Both the position numbers and the translations under genes were made by a program. 64,000 nucleotides of DNA from Gammaproteobacteria bacterium. GTDB lineage: Bacteria > Pseudomonadota > Gammaproteobacteria > Pseudomonadales > Porticoccaceae. The stretch spans positions 76,058-140,057 of the forward strand of contig JADJET010000009.1 of the NCBI GenBank assembly GCA_016708925.1, given 5' to 3'. Below are positions 17,938-25,797 of this stretch, one piece after another; the stretch's first letter is position 1; each line of letters begins with the position of its first letter. Below the pieces are notes generated by a model. The model did no database searches. It saw only the letters and a list, made by a program, of their open reading frames with translations, and was not told where the DNA came from.

Positions 17938-19212
17938 ATGCTCGATCCCAGACTGCTCCGTTCGGACCTCGCCGCCGTGACGGCAACCCTGGCCCGACGC
18001 CGCTTCCCGTTCGACGCCGCGACCTTCACGGCACTGGAAACCGAGCGCAAGGCGCTCCAGATCGAGACCGAACAATTGCAGGCCGAGCGCAACGCGAGCG
18101 CCAAGGCCATCGGCAAGGCCAAGGCGGCGGGTGCCGACATCGCGCCCCTGCTGGCGGCCGTGGAAGCCGGCAAGGGCAGGCTCGATACGCTGGCCGCCGA
18201 ATTGCAGGCGATTCAGACCCGGCTCGACGATTTCCTGAGCCGGATTCCCAATCTGCCCGATGCCGATGTTCCCGAAGGCACGTCGGAAGCCGACAATCGC
18301 GAAGTCCAGCGCTGGGGCAATCCGCGCGAATTCACGTTTCCGGTGCGCGATCATGTGGATCTCGGCGAGGCGCTCGGTCAGCTCGATTTCGACGCGGCGA
18401 TCCGCATTACCGGCGCGCGCTTCATGGTGCTCAGCGGGCCGCTGGCGCGGCTGCACCGGGCGCTGATCCAGTTCATGCTGGACGTCCACACCACGCGGCA
18501 CGGCTATCGGGAGGTCTATGTTCCCTATCTGGTCAATGCCCAGTCGCTGTTCGGCACCGGCCAGTTGCCCAAGTTTGCCGAGGATCTGTTCCGCCTCGAT
18601 ACCGACCCGCCCTGGTACCTCATTCCTACAGCCGAAGTGCCGGTCACCAATCTGGCGCGGGATCAGATTCTGCCGGCGGAGCAGTTGCCTCTGAAATTCG
18701 TCTGCCACAGCCCCTGTTTTCGCAGCGAGGCGGGCAGTCATGGCCGCGATACCCGGGGCATGATCCGCCAGCACCAGTTCGAGAAGGTGGAGCTGGTGCA
18801 ACTGGTGCGCCCGGCCGAATCGACGGCGGCGCTGGAAGCCCTGCGCCGCCACGCCGAGACCATTCTGGAACTGCTCGAATTGCCGTACCGCACCGTCGCC
18901 CTGTGCGGCGGCGATCTGGGTTTTGCGGCGGCGAAGACCTACGACCTCGAAGTCTGGCTGCCGTCGCAACAGACTTATCGCGAAATCTCCTCGTGCAGCA
19001 ATTTCCGCGAGTTCCAGGCGCGGCGGCTTCAGGCGCGCTGGCGCAATCCCGAGACCGGCAAGCCGGAATTGCTGCACACGCTCAATGGCTCCGGCCTGGC
19101 GGTGGGCCGCACCCTGGTTGCGCTGCTCGAAAATCACCAGCAGGCGGACGGCAGTATCGCAGTGCCCGGCGCCCTGCGACCGTACCTCGGCGGGATCGAG
19201 CGCATCACCTGA
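17938..19212 (+). CDS. serS: Seryl-tRNA synthetase
   Basis: 424 residues from the ATG at 17938 (AGGA about 11 bases upstream). Class II aminoacyl-tRNA synthetase. The N-terminal 110 residues form the antiparallel coiled-coil arm that grips the long variable arm of tRNA-Ser (ETERKALQIETEQLQAERN in part). Catalytic motifs follow: TAEVPVTNL, then motif 2 with CFRSEAGSHGRDTRGMIRQH, and motif 3 with NGSGLAVGRTLVALLEN. The gene sits between crcB and cysG, as in Pseudomonas. Confidence 0.96.
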   Translation: MLDPRLLRSDLAAVTATLARRRFPFDAATFTALETERKALQIETEQLQAERNASAKAIGKAKAAGADIAPLLAAVEAGKGRLDTLAAELQAIQTRLDDFLSRIPNLPDADVPEGTSEADNREVQRWGNPREFTFPVRDHVDLGEALGQLDFDAAIRITGARFMVLSGPLARLHRALIQFMLDVHTTRHGYREVYVPYLVNAQSLFGTGQLPKFAEDLFRLDTDPPWYLIPTAEVPVTNLARDQILPAEQLPLKFVCHSPCFRSEAGSHGRDTRGMIRQHQFEKVELVQLVRPAESTAALEALRRHAETILELLELPYRTVALCGGDLGFAAAKTYDLEVWLPSQQTYREISSCSNFREFQARRLQARWRNPETGKPELLHTLNGSGLAVGRTLVALLENHQQADGSIAVPGALRPYLGGIERIT

Positions 19213-19214
19213 CC

Positions 19215-20617
19215 ATGGACGCGCTGCCGCTGTTTCATCGCGTGCGCGGCGAGCGCTGCGTGCTGGTGGGTGGCGGCGAAGTGGCCCGGCGCAAGCTGGA
19301 ACTGCTGCTCGCGGCGGGCGCCGCCGTGACCATCGTGGCGCCGGAATGTGACGACGCCATCGAAGCGCTGGCCGGACCGGGCAGGGTGGCGCTGACCCGC
19401 CGCCGCTTTCGCGCCGCGGATCTCGATGGCGCCGTGCTGGCGGTGGCGGCGACCGACGATCCCATCACCAACCGCGCCGTGTCGCGCGCCGCGAAAACCC
19501 GCGGCATCCCGGTCAATGTGGTGGATCAGCCCGAACTCTGCACCGTGACGTTTCCCGCCGTCATCGACCGCAATCCGGTCTGTATCGCGGTCGGCACCGG
19601 CGGCACCGCGCCGGTATTGGCGCGCCTGCTGCGCACCCGCCTGGAAGCCCTGCTGCCGGCCCGCACCGGAGAACTGGCGCGCCTGGCCGGCGAATTCCGC
19701 CCCCGGGTCAAAGCCGCCATCGGTTCCGCAACCGGACGGCGCAAATTCTGGGAACAGATCTTCGAAGGCGAGGTGGCGGAACTGGTCTACAGCGGTCGTC
19801 CGCGCCAGGCCCGGGAGCGGCTGGAAGCATTGCTTGCAAGCCCCGGAGCAACCACCGTCGGCGAGGTCTATCTGGTTGGCGGCGGTCCCGGCGACCCGGA
19901 TCTGCTCACCTTTCGCGCCCTGCGCCTGATGCAGCAGGCCGACATCGTGCTCTACGACCGGCTGATTTCCGCCGAGGTGCTGAACCTGGTGCGCCGCGAT
20001 GCCGAGCGCGTCTACGTGGGCAAGAAAGCCGGACACCACCCCGTGACCCAGGACAACATCAATCAGAAGCTGGTCGAGTACGCCCGCGCCGGCCAGCGGG
20101 TGCTGCGTCTCAGGGCGGCGATCCCTTCATCTTCGGGCGCGGCGGCGAAATCGAACACCTCGCCGAACAGGGCATACCGTTTCAGGTGGTGCCCGGCATC
20201 ACCGCTGCCTCGGGCTGTGCCAGCTATGCGGGGATTCCGCTCACCCATCGCGATCATGCCCAGTCGGTCCGCTTTCAGGCCGGACACCGCCGGGGCGATA
20301 CCGTCGAACAGGACTGGGAAGCGCTCGCCAAGCCTAGCCAGACGCTGGTGTTTTATATGCCAATCAATGGATTGCGGATTATTTGCGAGAAACTGATTGA
20401 GTATGGGATGGGCGCCGCCACCCCGGCAGCACTGGTGGAAAACGGCACCCGGCCCGGGCAGCGGGTACTGACCGGAACCCTGGCGACGCTGCCCGCCATC
20501 GTGGCACAGGCGGATGTTGGCGCGCCGACCCTGTTGATCGTCGGCGAAGTCGTCGCACTGCGCGAACGGCTGGCCTGGTTTGAAACAACCCAAGCAGAGG
20601 CGGGTAAAGCGACATGA
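19215..20617 (+). pseudogene. cysG: Siroheme synthase CysG, interrupted by a single-base frameshift
   Basis: Trifunctional enzyme making siroheme from uroporphyrinogen III. The N-terminal half is the precorrin-2 dehydrogenase/ferrochelatase (VLVGGGEVARRKLELLL), and the second half is the SAM-dependent methyltransferase (YLVGGGPGDPDLLTFRAL). Reading is in frame to GQRVLRL near 20112; the expected KGGDPFIFGRGG then appears only after shifting by one base, and the rest (VVPGITAASGCASYAGIPL and onward) is clean in the new frame to 20617. Adding one base gives 467 residues, the normal CysG length, so nothing else is lost. It is either a recent mutation or a sequence error. Confidence 0.88.
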
Positions 20618-21855
20618 CCACTTTCGATTACGATTTCTTTGTCATCGGTGCCGGCTCCGGCGGGGTGCGCGCGGCACGCCGGGCGGCGCACCATGGCGCA
20701 CGGGTCGCCGTGGCCGAGGACAAGGCCCTGGGCGGCACCTGCGTCAATGTGGGCTGCGTGCCCAAGAAGCTGTTCGTCTACGCCGCCGAGTTCTCCGCTG
20801 AACGGAATTTACGAGAAATTACTGAAGGATTCCGGCGCAGAAATCCTGACCGGCAGGGCGAGACTGATCGACCCCCACACCGTCGCCGTGGGCGATCGCC
20901 ATTACCGCGCTCGCCACATCCTGATCGCCACCGGTGGTCGTCCTTTCCTGCCCGACATTCCCGGCCGCGCGCATGCGATCTGTTCGGACGAGGCGTTTTA
21001 TCTGCCGAGACTGCCGGAGACCATCGTCATCGTCGGCGGGGGTTATATCGCCGTCGAGTTTGCAGGCATCTTCAATGGCCTGGGCGTGAAGACACATCTG
21101 GTCTACCGGGGCGATCTGTTCCTGCGCGGTTTCGACCAGGATGTGCGCGAGGCGCTGGCCACGGAGATGGGCAAGCGGGGCATCCAACTGCATTTCAATG
21201 AGGACATCGAACGCATCGATCCGACCGCCGATGGCTTTCGCGCGCGCCTCAAAAGTGGTGGCAACCTCGACGCGGGCCTGTTCATGTACGCCACCGGGCG
21301 CCGCGCCAACACCGAAGGGCTGGGGCTGGAGCGCACCAAGTGCGGCTCGACGCGCGCGGCGCCATTGAAGTCGATGCGGATTTTCGCACCGCCGAGCCCT
21401 CCATTTACGCGCTGGGCGATGTCATCGGACGGGTCGAACTGACTCCGGTCGCCATCCGCGAAGCCATGGTGCTCACTGAAAACCTGTTTGGCGCGGGCGG
21501 GGCGGTGATGAGCTACGACAACATTCCGAGCGCGGTTTTCAGCCAGCCCAGTATCGGCAGCGTCGGTCTGACCGAAGCCCAGGCGCGTGAGCGGTATGCG
21601 AATGTGCGGATTTTCAAATCAAGTTTCCGTCCCATGAAAGCAACCCTCGGCGGCGGCGACGAGCGCGCCCTCATGAAGCTCGTGGTCAATGGCGACGATG
21701 ATCGGGTACTGGGCTGCCACATGCTGGGCGACCACGCCGGCGAGATCATCCAGGGTTTTGCGGTGGCGGTGCGGATGGGTGCCACCAAGGCGGATTTCGA
21801 TCGCACCATCGGCATTCATCCGACGGCGGCGGAGGAATTTGTTACCCTGAAATAG
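20614..21855 (+). pseudogene. gor: Glutathione-disulfide reductase, internally deleted and frameshifted
   Basis: NADPH-dependent flavoenzyme that regenerates reduced glutathione. FAD motif GAGSGGVRAARRAA and redox pair GGTCVNVGCVPKK are intact. After FVYAAEFS (about 20803) the frame shifts and the sequence jumps to NGIYEKLLKDSGAEIL: roughly 35 residues present in other Gor proteins are missing. The next frame holds the NADPH domain (VIVGGGYIAVEFAGIFNGLG) to about 21340, where a single missing base shifts it again; the dimerisation domain is then complete through HPTAAEEFVTLK. The ATG overlaps the cysG stop. The loss of about 110 bases argues for real decay. Confidence 0.85.
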
Positions 21856-21894
21856 CCGAGGGTAAAAGCCGTAGCTGGCACCGCTTACCCTGAA
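21842..21894. repeat. Short repeats at the gor / IS boundary
   Basis: TTACCCT at 21842-21848 pairs with AGGGTAA at 21859-21865 (a small hairpin over the gor stop codon), and TTACCCTGAA recurs in direct orientation at 21885-21894. The copy next to the truncated IS left edge may mark a rearrangement junction. There is no T tract, so a normal terminator is doubtful. Confidence 0.5.
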
Positions 21895-21904
21895 GAGGTG
21901 CTCC

Positions 21905-22713
21905 AGGGGGCCCGCAAGGCCGATCCGGAGTTGCGCCCGGACCGGGCCTAGCGGGACGATGCGCTGTGCGTCCAGATTCGGCGAGTCTGGGACGAGAACA
22001 CGCAGGTGTACGGGGTGCGCAAGGTATGGAAGCAGTTGCTGCGGGAAGGCTGCCAGGTGGCGCGCTGCACGGTGGCGCGGCTGATGAAGCGGCTGGGGTT
22101 GGCGGGCGCGGTGCGCGGCAAGGTCGTGAAGACCACGCACAGCGACAAGGCGCAGCCGTGCCCGCTGGACCGGGTGAACCGGCAGTTCCAGGCGGATCGT
22201 CCGAACCAGCTGTGGGTCAGCGATTTCACCTACGTCTCGACCTGGGCGGGCTTCGTCTACGTGGCCTTCGTGGTGGACGTGTTCGCCCGACGCATCGTGG
22301 GCTGGAAGGTGTCCAGCACGGCCCGCACCGACTTCGTGCTCGACGCGCTGGAGCAGGCACTGTACGCGCGGGGTCCAACGCAGGGCGGCCTGACCCGCCG
22401 CTCCGACCGCGGCGTGCAGTACGTCTCGATCCGCTACACCGAGCGGCTGGCCGAGGCCGGGATCGAGCCTTCGGTCGGCAGCGTCGGCGATTCCTACGAC
22501 AACGCTCTCGCCGAGACGATCAACTGCCCGTACAAGGCTGAGTTGATCCACCGGCGTTCCTGGCCGAACCGCGAAGCGGTCGAACTGGCGACGCTCGAAT
22601 GGGTCGATTGGTTCAAACACAAACGCCTGCTGGGGTCGATCGGCGACATTCCCCCTGCCGAAGCCGAAGTGGCTTACTATCAACAATCCCGTGAGCTCGC
22701 CATCGCGGCGTGA
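21905..22713 (+). pseudogene. IS3-family transposase OrfB remnant
   Basis: A retroviral-integrase-fold DDE transposase. The frame shows KADPELRPDRA, then an in-frame TAG at 21949, then VYGVRKVWKQLLREG (HTH_21 region) and the rve core: WVSDFTYVSTW (first Asp), VVDVFARRIVGWKV, SDRGVQYVS (second Asp) and SYDNALAETINC (catalytic Glu). The C-terminal end is complete. From the GTG at 22006 an open frame of 235 codons remains, but without OrfA and the OrfB N-terminus the element should not move by itself. Confidence 0.88.
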
Positions 22714-22726
22714 CTCACAATAACGA

Positions 22727-22752
22727 GCTTCCGGGATTCCCGGGGCGGTTCA
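22727..22752. repeat. Right terminal inverted repeat of the IS3-family element
   Basis: Ends in CCCGGGGCGGTTCA, the right-end form of the IS3-group terminus. IS ends often carry outward promoter elements, so it could affect expression of the next gene, which begins 10 bases further on. No matching left repeat is present near gor. Confidence 0.75.
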
Positions 22753-22761
22753 GGCAGATTC

Positions 22762-23514
22762 GTGGAAATTCTTGTTGTCATCTTTGTCGTCTGGGTACTG
22801 GTTTCGTGGCTCAAGGGAAGCTCCGGAGGGAGTTCCGGAAGTTCCTCCCCGCGACCCCCGTCCAGCTCTCGCCCACCCGAGCCACGGACCAAGCAGCCGC
22901 CGCCGAACACCTATCGACCTTCGAGCAGGTCAGCGACGAAACCCATCGACTTTGGCGCCGGCGGCGCCCGGCAAGGTTCTGCTCCCCGAGCGGAAGACCT
23001 GAGGGATATCAACGACGCTTTTACCGGCAGGCGTCTCGACCTTGCGCAGCCAATATTCGAGTGCGGGAACTGCCACGTCTTCTATCAAGAAGCGAGCATG
23101 GTGGTCCTCCGGGAGGCAAATGCCTCCAAGTGCATGGCGTGCGGCAGCTCGCAGCTCAGAAGGCACGGGAAGGGTGACTCGAACGCGGGGGCACGAAATC
23201 ACACCCCTGGCGCAATCACACTGACCAACTATCGGGAATACATCGGTCAGGTCGTGACCTTCAGTGGGTATGTCCACGAGGTGAAGCAGAGCCGCAGAGG
23301 CGTCGACTACGCCGTAATGTTTGAAGCGAAGTCGTGGACGAAGGGCCTGAAGATGGTGGCTTTTCGAGGCGGGGTTAAAAATCTCGGCGGCGGAACTAAG
23401 CTCAAGAGCTACGCAGGCAAGACCCTGACCATTCGAGGACTGCTCATCAATGACAAGACCTTTGGGCCAGAAATCATCGTAGATGATCCCGCAATGATTT
23501 TGAGGGTGTCGTAA
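22762..23514 (+). CDS. Membrane-anchored zinc-ribbon and OB-fold protein of the ubiquitin-like operon
   Basis: 250 residues from a GTG. Order of parts: one transmembrane helix (residues 2-17), a Ser/Pro-rich flexible linker (18-60), a zinc ribbon with Cys101-x2-Cys104 and Cys124-x2-Cys127, and a C-terminal beta-rich region (157-250) with the rhythm of an OB fold (GQVVTFSGYVHEV, then AGKTLTIRGLLI and EIIVDDPAMIL). The likely topology puts the linker, ribbon and OB domain in the cytoplasm, where they could bind nucleic acid or protein near the membrane. No catalytic motif. The ribosome site is weak and the IS ends 10 bases upstream, so the original N-terminus or promoter may have been cut. The stop overlaps the J-domain ATG (TAATG). 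Confidence 0.7.
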   Translation: MEILVVIFVVWVLVSWLKGSSGGSSGSSSPRPPSSSRPPEPRTKQPPPNTYRPSSRSATKPIDFGAGGARQGSAPRAEDLRDINDAFTGRRLDLAQPIFECGNCHVFYQEASMVVLREANASKCMACGSSQLRRHGKGDSNAGARNHTPGAITLTNYREYIGQVVTFSGYVHEVKQSRRGVDYAVMFEAKSWTKGLKMVAFRGGVKNLGGGTKLKSYAGKTLTIRGLLINDKTFGPEIIVDDPAMILRVS

Positions 23515-23768
23515 TGAAATGGAAAAACATCCCAAATACATATCAAGACAGGGTCGCAGCATTGAGAGTTCTGCTAACCGAGGACCCGTTCGCTGTCTTG
23601 GGGACTAGCTCGACAGCCAGTAACGATGAAGTTCGACTGGCGTATCGCAAGAAGGTCCGTGCATACCACCCGGACCGCCAAGACGAATTTGTCCGGCTTC
23701 ACGCCCAAGAAGTCATCAAGATAGTTAACGCTGCTTACGAACACATTTGTCGCGTTCGAGGGATGTAA
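23514..23768 (+). CDS. Small J-domain protein (DnaJ-like co-chaperone)
   Basis: 84 residues that are almost only a J domain: DPFAVLGTSSTASNDEVRLAYRK, then His52-Pro53-Asp54 in the HPD loop that stimulates Hsp70 ATPase, then the final helix with VNAAYEHI. There is no Gly/Phe region, zinc domain or substrate-binding domain. It overlaps both neighbours through TAATG, so it belongs to the ubiquitin-like operon. I infer that it recruits host DnaK to, or unfolds, a target or component of the conjugation machinery. Confidence 0.88.
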   Translation: MKWKNIPNTYQDRVAALRVLLTEDPFAVLGTSSTASNDEVRLAYRKKVRAYHPDRQDEFVRLHAQEVIKIVNAAYEHICRVRGM

Positions 23769-24877
23769 TGGAACGATATCTTCGTCACGACCTAATCGAT
23801 TGGTTCGACCAAGAGCATTTGAAGAGGGCGCACGCGCTCGTTGTGGGTGCCGGCGCGGTGGGGAATGAGGTAATAAAAAACCTGACCTTGCTTGGTGTTG
23901 GCGCAATCACAGTTATTGACTTCGACAGCATCGAAATTCACAACCTGACACGAAGCGTTCTTTTCAGCGAGAACGATATCGGGAGATACAAGGCCGATGT
24001 TGCGGCCGAGGGAGCGCGAAGACTCGACCCAAACTGTCAGGTCAAATCAATTGTTGGCGATATTTGGGATTCCATAGACTTCGCCACGCTTCGCACTTGT
24101 ACCGTTGTCTTCTCTTGTGTCGATGGATTCATGGCACGCATTAGAATTAACCAGCTTTGCAACCTTCTTGGCGTGGATCTCATTAACGCCGGAATTGATT
24201 CCCGCTTCGTGTCTGCGGAAATTTTTCCTTTCATGAGGGACCCAGATGCGGGGTGTTATGAGTGCACCCTTCCTCCTTCCGTATACCAGCGCATCTCCGA
24301 GAGATTCTCATGCGGCTGGTTGCGCAAGGTCGCATTCGAAGAGAAGAAAGTACCAACAACTGCAATAACGGCCAGCTTTGCGGGTGCCCTCGCAACCTCA
24401 TTATTCCTGTACTCCTTCCGGGACGACGTAGAATCTGGCGCTCGACGCGCCTTCCTCGACACGGTCACTTTGGCTACGTCGGTGATATCTCTTCCGAAGG
24501 ACTCAATGTGCGCGTGCTGTGGCAGTCGGCAAAAGGAGCAGGTGACGCTGAAGGCGAAGCGTTCCATCGATGGAATTCTTGCCGACATCTTGCCGATGCC
24601 TGACGCGGTGGTGACCGTCAGCGACCCTATATTGGTTTCGTGGGACATCATGAATTGCTCGACTTGCGGTCCGACCCGAGAAGTAGTCTTCGCTTTGGCG
24701 TCGGATTTCTCTGATGCCGACACTTCTTGCAATCGTTGCGGCCTAATGCAACGGCTGGCGAACATTCGTGACCAGTTTACAATGGAGGAGCTTTCCGAGT
24801 TCCGAGGCAAGAACCTTCCCGGGAAATTCGTTACAGCCATTAGTGGCGACACGCAAATCTTGATTGAGCCTATTTGA
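23768..24877 (+). CDS. E1-like ThiF-family adenylyltransferase
   Basis: 369 residues. Expected to adenylate the C-terminus of the downstream ubiquitin-like protein and pass it on. Nucleotide loop GAGAVG at residues 27-32, the acidic strand and Asn/Arg motif DFDSIEIHNLTRSVLF (ATP and Mg binding), and Lys75 in GRYKADVAAE. A structural zinc site is formed by Cys163-x2-Cys166 and Cys248-x2-Cys251. Cys182, within RFSCGWLRK before VPTTAITASFAGA, is a candidate thioester cysteine. A further CxxC pair (297/300 and 321/324) makes a C-terminal zinc ribbon after the E1 core, where eukaryotic E1s have a ubiquitin-fold domain. The ATG at 23768 overlaps the J-domain stop. Confidence 0.88.
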   Translation: MERYLRHDLIDWFDQEHLKRAHALVVGAGAVGNEVIKNLTLLGVGAITVIDFDSIEIHNLTRSVLFSENDIGRYKADVAAEGARRLDPNCQVKSIVGDIWDSIDFATLRTCTVVFSCVDGFMARIRINQLCNLLGVDLINAGIDSRFVSAEIFPFMRDPDAGCYECTLPPSVYQRISERFSCGWLRKVAFEEKKVPTTAITASFAGALATSLFLYSFRDDVESGARRAFLDTVTLATSVISLPKDSMCACCGSRQKEQVTLKAKRSIDGILADILPMPDAVVTVSDPILVSWDIMNCSTCGPTREVVFALASDFSDADTSCNRCGLMQRLANIRDQFTMEELSEFRGKNLPGKFVTAISGDTQILIEPI

Positions 24878-24888
24878 CGGAGAGAAAA

Positions 24889-25140
24889 ATGAGTGAAGTT
24901 AGCGTAATTATTCGCACCGCAGACCAGACCCGAAAGGCCGAAGTTTCGCTACCGGGTTCGCATACTGGCGCGGATGTGATTCAAGCGGCAGTTGATAACT
25001 GGTCTCTTCCCAAAGACACCGACTACTCGCTGGTGAACACCCGCCTTGCCAAGCCAATTCAGCCAGCGATCGCTCTTGATACACAGGGCATCCAGAACGG
25101 TGACATTCTGGAAGTTCAGCCCATGCTCGTTGCAGGTTGA
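24889..25140 (+). CDS. Ubiquitin-like beta-grasp protein with C-terminal Gly
   Basis: 83 residues from the ATG at 24889 (GGAGAG five bases upstream). Strand-strand-helix-strand order fits a beta-grasp: SEVSVIIRTADQ, KAEVSLPGS, helix GADVIQAAVDNWSL, then DYSLVN, and at the end GIQNGDILEVQPMLVAG. The protein ends in Ala-Gly with no extension, so the C-terminus is ready for adenylation without processing. It lies between the E1 and E2 genes, which is the main argument for a protein modifier. It is one domain, unlike the two-domain BilA of Bil systems. Confidence 0.75.
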   Translation: MSEVSVIIRTADQTRKAEVSLPGSHTGADVIQAAVDNWSLPKDTDYSLVNTRLAKPIQPAIALDTQGIQNGDILEVQPMLVAG

Positions 25141-25146
25141 CAAACC

Positions 25147-25797
25147 ATGAGCGCATTCAATGCACGGCGAGAGGAAGACGTTGCAAAACTCAAAGCATTG
25201 GAGCTGGCCACTCATGGACGCATCCGGGTGGTCGGGCACTCAGGAAGCCCCATCTCAAAGATTACGCTGAAGTTTTTGGTGCGTACCGCAGGGGATGACA
25301 AGTACCCTGTGAAAACAATTTCAGAGGTGGATGCCGCTATCCAGCTTGGCGCTAGATATCCCTTTGAAGAACCGGCCGTTTCGATTTCGACGAAAGTATT
25401 CAATCCAAACATCTACACAAGCGGGAGGGTTTGCCTCGGGTCAAAATGGATTGCTACGGAATATCTCGACCTGCTTGCGCAACGGCTCTTTAAGATTCTT
25501 GCATTCGACGAAGGCATCATTAACACGTCATCTGCGGCGAATGGCGATGCGGCGAGATGGTACATCAGAGCAAGGACCTCACGCCCCAGCGACTTCCCTA
25601 GCGATTCTTTGCTTACGTCGAGCGGAACTCAGAAGCCAACAATGAGCTGGACGGACAAGAGCACTGTTACCTCCACCGCAATTGAACGTGTAGTGGCCGC
25701 GTGCCCGCATTGCCGCACCAATTTGAGGATTCCTGCTGGCAAGGCCGGAAGTATTACTTGCCCTAGCTGCAACAAATCTTTCCCGGCCCGCACATGA
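25147..25797 (+). CDS. E2-like ubiquitin-conjugating enzyme with C-terminal zinc ribbon
   Basis: 216 residues. The UBC fold is unusually close to eukaryotic E2s: RYPFEEPAVSI, then FNPNIYTSGRVCLGSKW. Cys96 is the predicted thioester cysteine and Asn88 lies eight residues before it, the spacing of the catalytic Asn and Cys in eukaryotic E2s; the His of HPN is replaced by Asn86. The helix DLLAQRLFKILAFDE follows. After a Ser/Thr-rich linker (about 150-180), Cys186-x2-Cys189 and Cys205-x2-Cys208 form a zinc ribbon, perhaps a built-in substrate- or partner-binding part. Its stop overlaps the JAMM ATG. Confidence 0.88.
   Translation: MSAFNARREEDVAKLKALELATHGRIRVVGHSGSPISKITLKFLVRTAGDDKYPVKTISEVDAAIQLGARYPFEEPAVSISTKVFNPNIYTSGRVCLGSKWIATEYLDLLAQRLFKILAFDEGIINTSSAANGDAARWYIRARTSRPSDFPSDSLLTSSGTQKPTMSWTDKSTVTSTAIERVVAACPHCRTNLRIPAGKAGSITCPSCNKSFPART

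Larger units (their letters stand above)
21895..22752 (+). mobile_element. Left-truncated IS3-family insertion sequence
   Basis: The right half of an IS3-group element. It contains most of the OrfB transposase and ends in a terminal inverted repeat at 22727-22752 whose outer sequence reads, on the minus strand, TGAACCGCCCCGGG, the usual end of this group. OrfA and the start of OrfB, with the left terminal repeat, are missing; the left edge lies next to the end of the damaged gor gene. The right end lies only 10 bases before the start of the ubiquitin-like operon. Confidence 0.85.
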
